From Bin55 sp965220235 (lineage in GTDB: Bacteria; Pseudomonadota; Gammaproteobacteria; Pseudomonadales; Azotimanducaceae), in contig OZ244815.1 in assembly GCA_965220235.1 (NCBI GenBank), forward strand, positions 3,410,001-3,474,000: 64,000 nt of DNA, in the 5' to 3' direction. Below are positions 27,724-36,340 of the stretch, one piece after another (position 1 is the first letter of the stretch; each line of letters opens with the position of its first letter). The notes under the pieces are model-generated. The model was given only the letters and a program-made list of their open reading frames with translations, searched no databases and was not told where the DNA came from. A program made the position numbers and the translations under genes.

Positions 27724-28539
27724 ATGCCGTATCACTCGACCAATCAGGAAGCAGACAACCAAGCAGATCACGCGGATCGGATCTTTAACGAAGACTGCGT
27801 CCTAGGTATGCAGCGTTTACCGCCAAATATCGTCGACCTAGTGATTACGGACCCTCCATTTGGTATTGATTTCAGAGCGAAGCGTCCTAACTACAACCGT
27901 GTGTCACATCGTGTGCTCGACGGCTACTCAGAAGTCTCGCCAACGGACTACTTCGAGTTCACAAAATCTTGGTTAGCTGAGGTTCATCGAGTACTCAAAC
28001 CATCCGGGTCAGCGTTCATATTTTCTGGTTGGAACAACCTTAAGGACATGCTTAACGCGCTGAGTGACATCGGGCTTGAAACGATCAATCACATCATCTG
28101 GAAGTATCAGTTCGGTGTGGCTACGAAACGCAAATTTGTGACCTCTCACTACCACTGCCTTTTTGTCGCAAAAGATGACAAACAACGCACATTCCACCCG
28201 GACGCGCGATTTACACAAGAAGACCGCACTGAGAACGGCAAAAGCGCACGTTATCGAGATATGGAGGATGTGTGGGTAATAAAGCGCGAATACTGGACCG
28301 GCGACATCAAGACGCCTACGAAATTACCTCGCCAGCTTATTGAGAAGATACTTGATTACGCGTCCATAGAAGGCGATTTAGTTTTGGATCCGTTCCTAGG
28401 GTCAGGTCAAGTACCCGTCGTGGCACAAGAACATCATCGACGGTTTCTGGGGTACGAGATCGTACCGGAGTATTTTGAGTTTGCCTCGAAACGTCTCGCG
28501 ACACGAAGCTATCGCATTCCAGATCTAAGTAAAACGTAG
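27724..28539 (+). CDS. Orphan beta-class DNA methyltransferase (probably N6-adenine)
   Basis: 271-residue site-specific DNA methyltransferase. Motif IV DPPF (43-46, in DLVITDPPFGIDF) precedes the SAM-binding motif I DPFLGSG (222-228), the order typical of the beta class. DPP[YF] favours N6-adenine over N4-cytosine. The short region between them must hold target recognition. No restriction endonuclease or specificity gene is adjacent: cca lies upstream and rph is on the opposite strand downstream, so it is a solitary methyltransferase. Target sequence unknown. Confidence 0.87.
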   Translation: MPYHSTNQEADNQADHADRIFNEDCVLGMQRLPPNIVDLVITDPPFGIDFRAKRPNYNRVSHRVLDGYSEVSPTDYFEFTKSWLAEVHRVLKPSGSAFIFSGWNNLKDMLNALSDIGLETINHIIWKYQFGVATKRKFVTSHYHCLFVAKDDKQRTFHPDARFTQEDRTENGKSARYRDMEDVWVIKREYWTGDIKTPTKLPRQLIEKILDYASIEGDLVLDPFLGSGQVPVVAQEHHRRFLGYEIVPEYFEFASKRLATRSYRIPDLSKT

Positions 28540-28601
28540 TCGCTTAAGTTCACCTAACCAAGCAGAAGTCGACTGAACATCACACGAACTGTGAATGGTC
28601 G

Positions 28602-29309
28602 CTACGCGCTTACATCAAACGCGACTTGCTGAATCGCCCGCAACTCACTAATTCCCTTTTTAGCGAGATCAATTAGAGAATTCAGCTCGTCTTGATTAAA
28701 TGAAGCACCCTCTGCGGTGCCCTGAATCTCCACAAACGCATCGGAATTCAGCATTACCACATTCATGTCCGTATCCGCGTTCGAATCTTCCACATACTCT
28801 AAATCAAGACAGGGAGTACCCTCGACAATGCCAACGGAGATCGCACCCACGAATCCTATAAATGCACTTTTTCTACCAACGGATAAGAGCGCGTCGAGTA
28901 CCGCAACCGCCCCGCCGGTAATTGCGGCGGTTCTTGTTCCACCGTCCGCTTGGATAACGTCACAATCAACATAGATCGTCGTCCCATCCAGCTGATGCAA
29001 GTCAACACAACGTCGCAACGAACGCCCAATCAATCGTTGAATTTCGATCGTCCGACCAGACTGTTTACCTCTCGCAGCTTCCCGATCAAACCGCTCCGTG
29101 GTGGCACCCGGTAACATACCGTATTCCGCCGTCAGCCATCCCTGACCCGATCCTCTTAGAAACCTAGGTACGTCGTTCTCGATTGTCGCGGTGCATATCA
29201 CTTTGGTTTCACCGACGCTAATTAATACTGATCCCGCCGCATTTTTCGTGAAATTCCTCTCGATAGAAACACTACGTAATTCATCGAAATTTCGACCATT
29301 TGGACGCAT
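28602..29309 (-). CDS. rph: Ribonuclease PH
   Basis: Phosphorolytic 3'-5' exoribonuclease that trims tRNA precursors. 235 residues, full length. MRPNGRNFDELR, the phosphate-site segment AARGKQSGRTIEIQRLIGRSLR, YVDCDVIQADGGTRTAAITG and the C-terminal EGASFNQDELNSLIDLA are typical. It is divergent from yicC across a 66-bp AT-rich gap containing a minus-strand TATAAT at 29349-29354 that could drive rph. Confidence 0.96.
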   Translation of the reverse strand: MRPNGRNFDELRSVSIERNFTKNAAGSVLISVGETKVICTATIENDVPRFLRGSGQGWLTAEYGMLPGATTERFDREAARGKQSGRTIEIQRLIGRSLRRCVDLHQLDGTTIYVDCDVIQADGGTRTAAITGGAVAVLDALLSVGRKSAFIGFVGAISVGIVEGTPCLDLEYVEDSNADTDMNVVMLNSDAFVEIQGTAEGASFNQDELNSLIDLAKKGISELRAIQQVAFDVSA

Positions 29310-29375
29310 ATGTTCTTAATTACCTATTTATTCGTACATGGAAAACGGCATTATAGGAGCATATAAAATTTTGAG

Positions 29376-30260
29376 ATGGTTGCCAGTATGACGGCGTTTG
29401 CGCGCGCCGAGACCGACATCTGGGTCTGGGAAGTACGCAGCGTCAACCATCGTTTCCTTGATCTTAGTTTCAACTTGCCGTCCGCTGCTCAAGTACTGGA
29501 ACCAGATCTTCGCGCGCACGCAAAAGACGTATTGAATCGGGGTCGAATTGAAGCGTCACTTTCTTGCGCATCTGCAAGATCGGAGACAAAACCTTCAGTT
29601 AACGCTCAAACACTTCGTTCGCTGCTGGTCAATGCACGATTTGTTCAGAACGTGTTGGCAGAATTCCAAGATTCTGAAGACGCGTCAAACGAATCGCGCA
29701 ATCAACTTGATGTAATTGATGTCATGCGATGGCCAGGTGTCATCGATGAGCAAATTGACGTGTCGCCAGACATGCACAAAGAAATATGTGGATCCTTTGC
29801 GCGAGCCTTAGTCACGTTAATCGACGGTCGAAACGTGGAAGGAGAATCCCTATGCCGTTTGTTTCAGTCTCGACTCGCTTCAATCAAAGAAATTCTCGAA
29901 AAACTGGAGTCATTGGCTGGCTCGCAGGTTGAGTTTATTCGCGAGAAATTAGATCAGCGTCTCAAGAAACTCGGTGCAAATGTCGAGCCGAATCGACTAG
30001 CACAAGAAGTCGCATTACTCGCTCAACGCGCTGACGTGCAGGAGGAGATCGATCGATTGCACGTACACATATCCGAATTCGATAGCTGTCTGGATAGAAA
30101 CGAACCTCAGGGTAGACGTCTGGGTTTTCTCGTACAGGAAATGGCTCGTGAATCGAACACGCTCGCGGCGAAGCTCGCGCCACCCAACGCGGTTAATCTC
30201 ACCGTTGATCTCAAGGTGCTCGTTGATCAAATGCGCGAGCAGGTTCAAAACGTAGAGTGA
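29376..30260 (+). CDS. yicC: YicC family endoribonuclease
   Basis: 294 residues of the YicC/YloC family, recently linked to endoribonuclease activity and RNA turnover. The N-terminus MVASMTAFARAE and VRSVNHRFLDLSFNLP and the C-terminal GRRLGFLVQEMARESNTLAAKL are the family hallmarks. GGAG near 29356 is rather far from ATG 29376. The stop overlaps the gmk GTG by 4 bp. The rph/yicC/gmk neighbourhood is standard for Gammaproteobacteria. Confidence 0.93.
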   Translation: MVASMTAFARAETDIWVWEVRSVNHRFLDLSFNLPSAAQVLEPDLRAHAKDVLNRGRIEASLSCASARSETKPSVNAQTLRSLLVNARFVQNVLAEFQDSEDASNESRNQLDVIDVMRWPGVIDEQIDVSPDMHKEICGSFARALVTLIDGRNVEGESLCRLFQSRLASIKEILEKLESLAGSQVEFIREKLDQRLKKLGANVEPNRLAQEVALLAQRADVQEEIDRLHVHISEFDSCLDRNEPQGRRLGFLVQEMARESNTLAAKLAPPNAVNLTVDLKVLVDQMREQVQNVE

Positions 30261-30892
30261 CGCGCGAAATCTCGTCACACGCTAATTTATTCGTGCTATC
30301 TGGTCCGTCCGGTGTCGGCAAAACCACCTTAGCACAAGCAGTCATCGACAGCCACGCAGACCTTCAACGAGCGATAACTCACACTTCGCGTGCACGGCGG
30401 AGCGGTGAAGTCGATGGACTTCACTACCACTTTGTCAGTGAAGCACGTTTTCTTGAAATGAAGTCAAACCAAGAATTTCTCGAAACCGTTCATATCTTTG
30501 GCAGCTACTACGGTACAAGCCAAGCAGCCGTGCAACGCAGCCTTGATCAAGACGTTGACACCATGCTCATCATCGACTTCCAAGGTGCTCAAAACGTACG
30601 TCGTCTCATGCAACGAGTAACTAGCATCTTTTTATTACCGCCGTCAATCGCGACGTTGCAGGAACGGCTCCTAAACCGCGCGGAAGTTAATGATGAATCG
30701 ATACAGTCAAGAATCGAAAAGGCAAGATATGAGATGTCTCAATATGCGGATTACGACTTTGTGATCGTCAATGATTCCTTCGACCGGACGGTTGAACAGC
30801 TGCACGAAGTAGTTGAATGTGTGAGATCAAATCAGGAATATGTCATCGGGCCAACAGAGGCGGAAATTCAGTCCATATTGTCAACAGACTGA
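30257..30892 (+). CDS. gmk: Guanylate kinase
   Basis: Phosphorylates GMP to GDP. 211 residues. The P-loop GPSGVGKTT is near residues 16-24, followed by THTSRARRSGEVDGLHYHFVS (GMP site). Start is GTG 30257 in a GTGA overlap with yicC. rpoZ and spoT, the usual next genes, are absent here; a serine hydrolase follows 75 bp later. Confidence 0.96.
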   Translation: MTREISSHANLFVLSGPSGVGKTTLAQAVIDSHADLQRAITHTSRARRSGEVDGLHYHFVSEARFLEMKSNQEFLETVHIFGSYYGTSQAAVQRSLDQDVDTMLIIDFQGAQNVRRLMQRVTSIFLLPPSIATLQERLLNRAEVNDESIQSRIEKARYEMSQYADYDFVIVNDSFDRTVEQLHEVVECVRSNQEYVIGPTEAEIQSILSTD

Positions 30893-30967
30893 GGTGGAAT
30901 CCAGTCACTTCACAACCTCGTTCGCAATAATGCAGCGTTTCTAGATTAGACCTCCAGAGGACCTCTT

Positions 30968-32212
30968 ATGTCCGACGCGCCTTTACCCATCGGCGATCCT
31001 AGTGAACTCGGCTTTGATCCAGACCGTCTCGCTCAGATCGGTCCAGCTATGCAACAGTTCGTTGACAGTAAAAAGGTGCCGAATCTGGTGACGCTACTCG
31101 CCAGAAAGGGCCAAATCGTGCACTACGAAGCTCGCGGTGTGCTCGATTTAGAACAAGGCAATCCTGTAGGCAAGGATTCGTTGTTTCGCATGTTTTCGAA
31201 TACGAAGCCGATCGCTGGCGTCGCGACCTTGATCCTATTTGAAAGAGGAATCCTCACCCCTGACGATCCAGTCGCGCGCTTCCTACCTGAATGGGGAAAT
31301 CTTCAGGTCGTTAATCGGAATGAATTGATGATGACCGAACCTGCGAAGCGACCTTTGACGATTCGTCATTGTTTAACGAATACAACAGGTCTAATGAATC
31401 CTCAAGCGATGCCTAGTATGTATCGGCAGCAACTGCGCGACGAATTAGCCTCTCTCGGTCACGAAGACGACAACGGATTTGGCAGCGACATTCCAAATCG
31501 GGATCGGGTCCGAGCAATGGCCAAACTGCCTTTAGGCTTCCATCCGGGTGACCGATTCGTGTACCACGTCGGCTATCCAATTCTTTCGGCAGTGCTCGAA
31601 GAAGCGTGCGGCCAAACACTCGATGTCTTCTTTCAAGAGAACATATTCGGACCGTTAAAAATGGATAGCACCGACTTCTATCTTAAACCCGGCACACAAG
31701 ATCGCTTCGGTACAAACTACGTTCCACGTGAAGTTGAAGGCGAAGTTAAGTTACACCCAGTCGAAACTGCAGCTGCTAGCGAAAAGAATGGTCCTAGAAA
31801 ACACTTCGGTGGTGGTGGGGATGCAGGTGGTGTCCTTTCAACCGCTGGTGATTACGCGCGCTTCGGTCAGATGCTCTTAAACGGTGGTGAACTCGATGGT
31901 GCTCGCATTCTTGGTCGCAAGACTGTTGACCTCATGGTCGGCAACCACACCGGTGATATGACGATTCCCATGACAGGTCGAGGATTCCATTGGGGATTAG
32001 GGGTTGCAACGTATCACGGACACGGCGCGCCTCCACTTATTCGATCTGTAGGAACGTATGGTTGGGGCGGAGCAGCGGGGACGACCTATTTCGGTGACCC
32101 ACAAGAGGAACTGCTTGCGGTTTGCTTAACACAGGTCTTAAATCACGGCGCAATGCCTGGGAACAACTACCAAGAGACGTTCCAGCGCATGAGTTATCAA
32201 GCTTTGATTTGA
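30968..32212 (+). CDS. Serine hydrolase of the beta-lactamase/esterase (family VIII) fold
   Basis: 414-residue class-C beta-lactamase-like protein. The SxxK motif is SNTK (Ser77-Lys80), the tyrosine motif is in YHVGYPIL, and a glycine-rich GGGGDAGGVLSTAGDYARF segment follows. There is no signal peptide, so a cytoplasmic esterase or transesterase is more likely than an antibiotic-degrading enzyme. Substrate unknown. The start ATG is preceded by AGAGGACC. It stands alone between gmk and convergent idi. Confidence 0.88.
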   Translation: MSDAPLPIGDPSELGFDPDRLAQIGPAMQQFVDSKKVPNLVTLLARKGQIVHYEARGVLDLEQGNPVGKDSLFRMFSNTKPIAGVATLILFERGILTPDDPVARFLPEWGNLQVVNRNELMMTEPAKRPLTIRHCLTNTTGLMNPQAMPSMYRQQLRDELASLGHEDDNGFGSDIPNRDRVRAMAKLPLGFHPGDRFVYHVGYPILSAVLEEACGQTLDVFFQENIFGPLKMDSTDFYLKPGTQDRFGTNYVPREVEGEVKLHPVETAAASEKNGPRKHFGGGGDAGGVLSTAGDYARFGQMLLNGGELDGARILGRKTVDLMVGNHTGDMTIPMTGRGFHWGLGVATYHGHGAPPLIRSVGTYGWGGAAGTTYFGDPQEELLAVCLTQVLNHGAMPGNNYQETFQRMSYQALI

Positions 32213-32241
32213 ATCGAGCTGCATCTCGGTGGTGCAACTTT

Positions 32242-32784
32242 CTAGTCAGGAAACCCGCGTTTTCGCAGCTCTCGCCACTCAAGCTTTAGCCAAGGCGTGT
32301 AGTCAGGAGCGTCTTCACTAATCACCTTGTCGAGTTCATCGACGGAAACCCAGCGCCATGCTTGGATCTCCGTTGTGTTCACGTTCGGGTCGGTGCTCAC
32401 CGCGCCAACAAACACTGAACAGAGCTCATGCTCACAGTACTCTGGTGACCATTCCGCGTGGTATTCAAACTTATAGACGAACTCCAGTTCGACATCAAGA
32501 CCGAGCTCTTCGCCTACACGTCGCTTTGCCGCGTTGACTGGCTCTTCACCGAAAAATGGATGCGTGCAGCAACTATTCGACCAACAGCCTCCCCATAACG
32601 GTTTATCAACGTGTCGTTGCTGGAGTAAAAGTTGTTGCTTTTCGTCGAACACGAAAACAGACACCGCACGGTGCAGGATGCCGCGTCCTTCATGGCAACT
32701 TCGTTTATCGCGTAGACCAATTGCCTGATCATTGCTGTCGACGAGCACGAGCAGATCAGTCTCGCGTGAAACAATGGTTTTCAA
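32242..32784 (-). CDS. idi: Isopentenyl-diphosphate delta-isomerase, type I
   Basis: Interconverts IPP and DMAPP. 180 residues of the Nudix fold. By comparison with the E. coli enzyme, the catalytic cysteine is Cys73 in SCCTHP and the catalytic glutamate is Glu120 in CEHELCSVF; His31, His38 and His75 fit the metal site. Type-I Idi is dispensable in bacteria with the MEP pathway and is often kept where isoprenoid demand is high. No carotenoid or rhodopsin gene is in the window. Confidence 0.93.
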   Translation of the reverse strand: MKTIVSRETDLLVLVDSNDQAIGLRDKRSCHEGRGILHRAVSVFVFDEKQQLLLQQRHVDKPLWGGCWSNSCCTHPFFGEEPVNAAKRRVGEELGLDVELEFVYKFEYHAEWSPEYCEHELCSVFVGAVSTDPNVNTTEIQAWRWVSVDELDKVISEDAPDYTPWLKLEWRELRKRGFPD

Positions 32785-32829
32785 GTTTCTCTATGAATCC
32801 TTAAGTCAGCGGCAACCACAGCCACTTAA

Positions 32830-33996
32830 CTATAGGTCTTTGCAAAGATCACGCAATTGACCCGACCACAACGCATCAAGAAACATACGCCACGGCAACA
32901 CAACGAACTCTCCTTCAACAATCCTCATTCGATCGACCATCGAGACGAGGAAATAGTGCGAAAGCAAACCCTCTTCTCGCAATGCGCGCAGCCCTCGCAA
33001 ATCGTGCGAGCCAATGTTTGACGAAGCTTTGACCTCAATACCGATGCCATCAAACACGAAATCCACTTCGAAATTGGAACGACTACGCCAGTACATCGGC
33101 GCTTCAATATCGTGATTGTCACAATACACGATGAGTTCCTGGTGAATAAAGCTCTCGAATGCTTGACCGTATTCTGAAGTCCGCTTCGCAAGACCACTCC
33201 GCCCCTGAATTTGTCGAGCGACGCCGATGTCGAAAAGGAAGTACTTCGATGTGTTGTACGCCTTCCGAATCCTAGTCTCGGAATATGACCTAACCTCATG
33301 CACTAAAAAACTGTCCTTCAGGATTTGATAGTAATTGCGAACAGTCGATGCTGGTACTTGCGATTCGTTCGCGATCCTCTCGAAATTAATCATCTGACCA
33401 TGTGATAGACCAACAACGTCTAAAAACCTTGCAAAAGCCGCCAAGCTTCGCGTTCGTCCTTCTGCCGCAATTTCTTCGGACAGGTAGCTCTCAACGTAAG
33501 CCTTAAGGTCTTCGTTAGGCGCATCAGAAAAGTAGACGGACGGTAATAAGCCAAATTCAAGCGCTCGATCAAGATCCAATCGTCCACTAAGTTCCTTCGA
33601 AACGAAAGGATGTAATCGACGGGTCCGAGCTCGCCCACCCAGAAGGTTCACTCCTCTTCTCCGCAAGCTTCTCGCGCTTGAACCGCTCAAGACAAAACGG
33701 ACGCCATGCTCCTCTATCATCAGATGCACTTCATTCAGTAACTCCGGTAGACGCTGTATTTCATCGATGACTACGACGCTAGCTTCCCTCGCGTTTACTT
33801 CCTCGCGGATCAAGCGAGGATTACGCAACAATTCGTTGTATAGTGTGTTGTCAAGTAAGTTGTATATCGGGCTATCTGGGAACTGCGCACGGAGCAGTGT
33901 AGATTTCCCTGTTTGCCGCGGACCGAACAGAAAGTGTGACCGGTTCTCGAGCAAAGGCGGCAGATTTAAGAGACGAGGGATTGATTCTTCGATCAT
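32830..33996 (-). CDS. AAA+ ATPase with C-terminal DUF4143
   Basis: 388 residues. The N-terminal AAA domain has Walker A GPRQTGKS (25-32) and Walker B VVVIDEIQRLPELL. A winged-helix-like region (SQVPASTVRNYYQILKDSFLV) leads into DUF4143, which ends with FEVDFVFDGIGIEVKAS, a PD-(D/E)XK-like D...ExK pattern. The family is widespread and uncharacterised, often found in mobile or accessory regions; no toxin or antitoxin partner is adjacent. Upstream of the ATG lie inverted repeats (34020-34065) that may be an operator. Confidence 0.85.
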   Translation of the reverse strand: MIEESIPRLLNLPPLLENRSHFLFGPRQTGKSTLLRAQFPDSPIYNLLDNTLYNELLRNPRLIREEVNAREASVVVIDEIQRLPELLNEVHLMIEEHGVRFVLSGSSARSLRRRGVNLLGGRARTRRLHPFVSKELSGRLDLDRALEFGLLPSVYFSDAPNEDLKAYVESYLSEEIAAEGRTRSLAAFARFLDVVGLSHGQMINFERIANESQVPASTVRNYYQILKDSFLVHEVRSYSETRIRKAYNTSKYFLFDIGVARQIQGRSGLAKRTSEYGQAFESFIHQELIVYCDNHDIEAPMYWRSRSNFEVDFVFDGIGIEVKASSNIGSHDLRGLRALREEGLLSHYFLVSMVDRMRIVEGEFVVLPWRMFLDALWSGQLRDLCKDL

Positions 33997-34019
33997 CTGG
34001 CTAATTATCCATGAAATTC

Positions 34020-34065
34020 CACAACTCTGTCGCTGTATTTCTTGATATTCCGCAACTAAGTTGTG
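34020..34065. promoter_or_regulatory. Inverted repeats upstream of the DUF4143 ATPase
   Basis: CACAACT (34020-34026) is inverted as AGTTGTG (34059-34065), and CAACT-A-AGTTG (34053-34063) is itself a short palindrome. They lie 24-69 bp before the ATPase start and may be an operator. The remainder of the gap to 34213 shows nothing recognisable. Confidence 0.35.
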
Positions 34066-34213
34066 ATAATTGCGTAGTTCACTGCACTTTCAGCTCTCGT
34101 GCCTCGTTTCCGGTTCCAAACCAGAAGTCTTTCTTCTTCTCTACTTTCTGAATTCAATATACACGAGATGACACGCGCCTAATAATTAGCGCGCCCTCAC
34201 TCGGTTCCCATCA

Positions 34214-35089
34214 TTGACGCGTACGCCAACAGAACACCGCATCACACTTCAAGACTCTGACCTTTGTTATTTCGTTTGGGACGGAGATCAAGATTCAACG
34301 ATATTGCTCCTACACGCAACCGGTTTTCACTCAAGATGTTGGGACAAGACGGTAGCAGAGCTACCGAAATCGCACCGGGTCATTGCTGTGGATCTACGCG
34401 GACATGGTCGTTCCTCCAAATCGGGACCTTTCGGATGGTTTGACATCGGCAAGGACATCGTCGACCTTGTCGATGCATTGGACCTACACAACATTGTGGT
34501 CGTCGGGCACTCGATGGGAGGGCACTGCGCACTATTTGCGAGCAGTAATCGGGTTTCTCGCTTCAAAGCGTTGGTTTTAGTAGATCCGGTTGTACTAGCG
34601 CCTGAACAGTACACGGAACACGCCGCAACCATCTCCGAGATTGGAAATGACGACCATCCGATCGCACGCCGACGAGACCAATGGAAGTCACCGTCGGAAA
34701 TGTTCGAGAATTTCAGCAAACGCCACCCATTTAATCTTTGGCAACCCAATGTGCTGCGCGACTATTGCGAGTTTGGTCTGTTACCCAATCAAGATGGCTA
34801 CGAGCTCGCTTGTCCTCCCAAGATTGAGGCTCAGATTTACATGGGTACCAGCCAGCGCGATCTAAAGTGTTTGCTACCGAAGGTCACACAACCCACAGTT
34901 GTCATGCGTGCGAAACAACGAATCGGCCCCCGAGAAACCATGGACTTCTCCAACTCGCCGACCTGGTCCGGATTAGCGGACGCCTTGCCTAACGCACGGG
35001 ATATCTATCTTCCCGAGTTATCGCATTTCATTCCAATGCAACGACCCGATCTCGTCGCAAAGGAGATTCGCGATCAGCTAACGAACTGA
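34214..35089 (+). CDS. Alpha/beta hydrolase
   Basis: Cytoplasmic alpha/beta-hydrolase of 291 residues. Oxyanion region LLLHATGFHSRCWD, DLRGHGRS and the nucleophile elbow GHSMGG are clear, and LPELSHFIPMQRP provides the C-terminal catalytic histidine. Substrate unknown. The start is TTG at 34214; no ATG or GTG lies near. The 3' end overlaps the convergent MFS gene by 12 bp. Confidence 0.85.
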   Translation: MTRTPTEHRITLQDSDLCYFVWDGDQDSTILLLHATGFHSRCWDKTVAELPKSHRVIAVDLRGHGRSSKSGPFGWFDIGKDIVDLVDALDLHNIVVVGHSMGGHCALFASSNRVSRFKALVLVDPVVLAPEQYTEHAATISEIGNDDHPIARRRDQWKSPSEMFENFSKRHPFNLWQPNVLRDYCEFGLLPNQDGYELACPPKIEAQIYMGTSQRDLKCLLPKVTQPTVVMRAKQRIGPRETMDFSNSPTWSGLADALPNARDIYLPELSHFIPMQRPDLVAKEIRDQLTN

Positions 35090-36301
35090 TGGAGATGCAA
35101 ATTCCCAATAACCTGACCAGTAACGCCCATATAGGTATAGCCCTACCGAGATCACCACGCCAGGGAGCAGTGCATTTAACGCGCCTAGACTCGCAACTAG
35201 ATATCCAAGGAACAACGCCGCGAGAATCGAACTGAGCGTAAAGGTGAAAAGGTGAAAAGCGAGTACCTTTGAACGATGTGCAGCCGGCGCCATCTCCTGC
35301 AGTGTGCTGCGTACTAATGTAGTAGTTACCCCCATATTGATACCCCATAAAGCGACAAACAACATAAAAAGCCATGTAGAGGGCTGAAGCCAAATGCCTA
35401 ATATCACGAACACTCTAAATAACTGCAGCGAAATGTAGATCTTGCCCGGGTTCCTTATCGGCATCAACCAGTACAGGACGATGGTTGATCCTGTACTCCC
35501 GATCGTGAACGCGATGAACATGGCGGTCATTAACGTTCCATCGTCGATCGGTAACGAACCACCTGCATAGTGTTCCATCAAGATATACGGCATGACCACC
35601 ATATAACCGCCGGCGTTGAAGATCGCTGATACGAAGTTCATGCCAAACAGATTTCGAATGATGGGTACCGACAATACATTGCGAAGTCCTTCTACCACAT
35701 CAATTCGTTCTTTTCTGATCGGTGGTAGTTCTGGCAATCCCAGCACTGCAAGTGCTGATAACGCATAAAGCCCCGCCAAAACCAGCAGGACGGGTACAAG
35801 GCCAAGCGCCTCAAGTAGCGCACCCAGACTCATTGCGGCAATCCCGACAAGGGACGGAACAATCGTGACCAACGCGATAGAACGTTGCATATCTAAATGT
35901 GAAACACGATTGATCACGGCTTGTTTAGCAGGATCTGCTAACGATGAGATTAACGTGATCCCAGCACCGAACGCAATGACCATCCACAGTTTCAGGTTGA
36001 CCATCCCAAGAGTCAACAACACCGGGACGATAGCAATCAGCAGTGAGAGTCCAAACAACAATCGCCGGGCGTCGAATCGATCCCCTGCAAAACCACCAAC
36101 GAGCAGAATGACCAACGGCACAGCGTTAATCAATGCTCGACTTTCACCGTAGACACTTGCCGACTCATCGAGTACACCGACGAGAATCCACGTGATCAGC
36201 AGACCTTGCAGACTCATCGCGGCCATCGATAGGCTGTTACTGGTTAAATACCAGAAAAACGCCGCGCGAGGCGGCGTTTCAAGCCCTCGCGACTGTTCCA
36301 A
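35078..36301 (-). CDS. MFS transporter
   Basis: Major facilitator of up to 407 residues with about 12 hydrophobic segments and the loop LVGGFAGDRFDARR between TM2 and TM3, the MFS motif A position. It resembles enterobactin-exporter-like (MFS_3) proteins; substrate unknown. The TTG start at 36301 is the earliest possible. A terminator-like hairpin (36253-36279) lies inside these first codons, so the true start may be the ATG at 36226, which still keeps TM1. Convergent with the alpha/beta hydrolase (12-bp overlap). Confidence 0.8.
   Translation of the reverse strand: MEQSRGLETPPRAAFFWYLTSNSLSMAAMSLQGLLITWILVGVLDESASVYGESRALINAVPLVILLVGGFAGDRFDARRLLFGLSLLIAIVPVLLTLGMVNLKLWMVIAFGAGITLISSLADPAKQAVINRVSHLDMQRSIALVTIVPSLVGIAAMSLGALLEALGLVPVLLVLAGLYALSALAVLGLPELPPIRKERIDVVEGLRNVLSVPIIRNLFGMNFVSAIFNAGGYMVVMPYILMEHYAGGSLPIDDGTLMTAMFIAFTIGSTGSTIVLYWLMPIRNPGKIYISLQLFRVFVILGIWLQPSTWLFMLFVALWGINMGVTTTLVRSTLQEMAPAAHRSKVLAFHLFTFTLSSILAALFLGYLVASLGALNALLPGVVISVGLYLYGRYWSGYWEFASPSVR
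36253..36279 (-). terminator. Rho-independent terminator-like hairpin on the minus strand
   Basis: Reading the minus strand: AAACGCCGC, a 5-nt loop, GCGGCGTTT, then TT, giving a GC-rich 9-bp perfect stem and a five-T run. It lies 62 bp after the LLM gene stop, so it could end that transcript, but it falls inside the 5' part of the MFS reading frame. Confidence 0.55.
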
Positions 36302-36340
36302 CTCAGTCCGTGTTGAGTGAGTTAATTTGCGATGACTCAG

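Noticed and set aside
30968..32212. Beta-lactamase-like gene as an antibiotic-resistance determinant
   Set aside because: No signal peptide and esterase family-VIII features; resistance cannot be supported.
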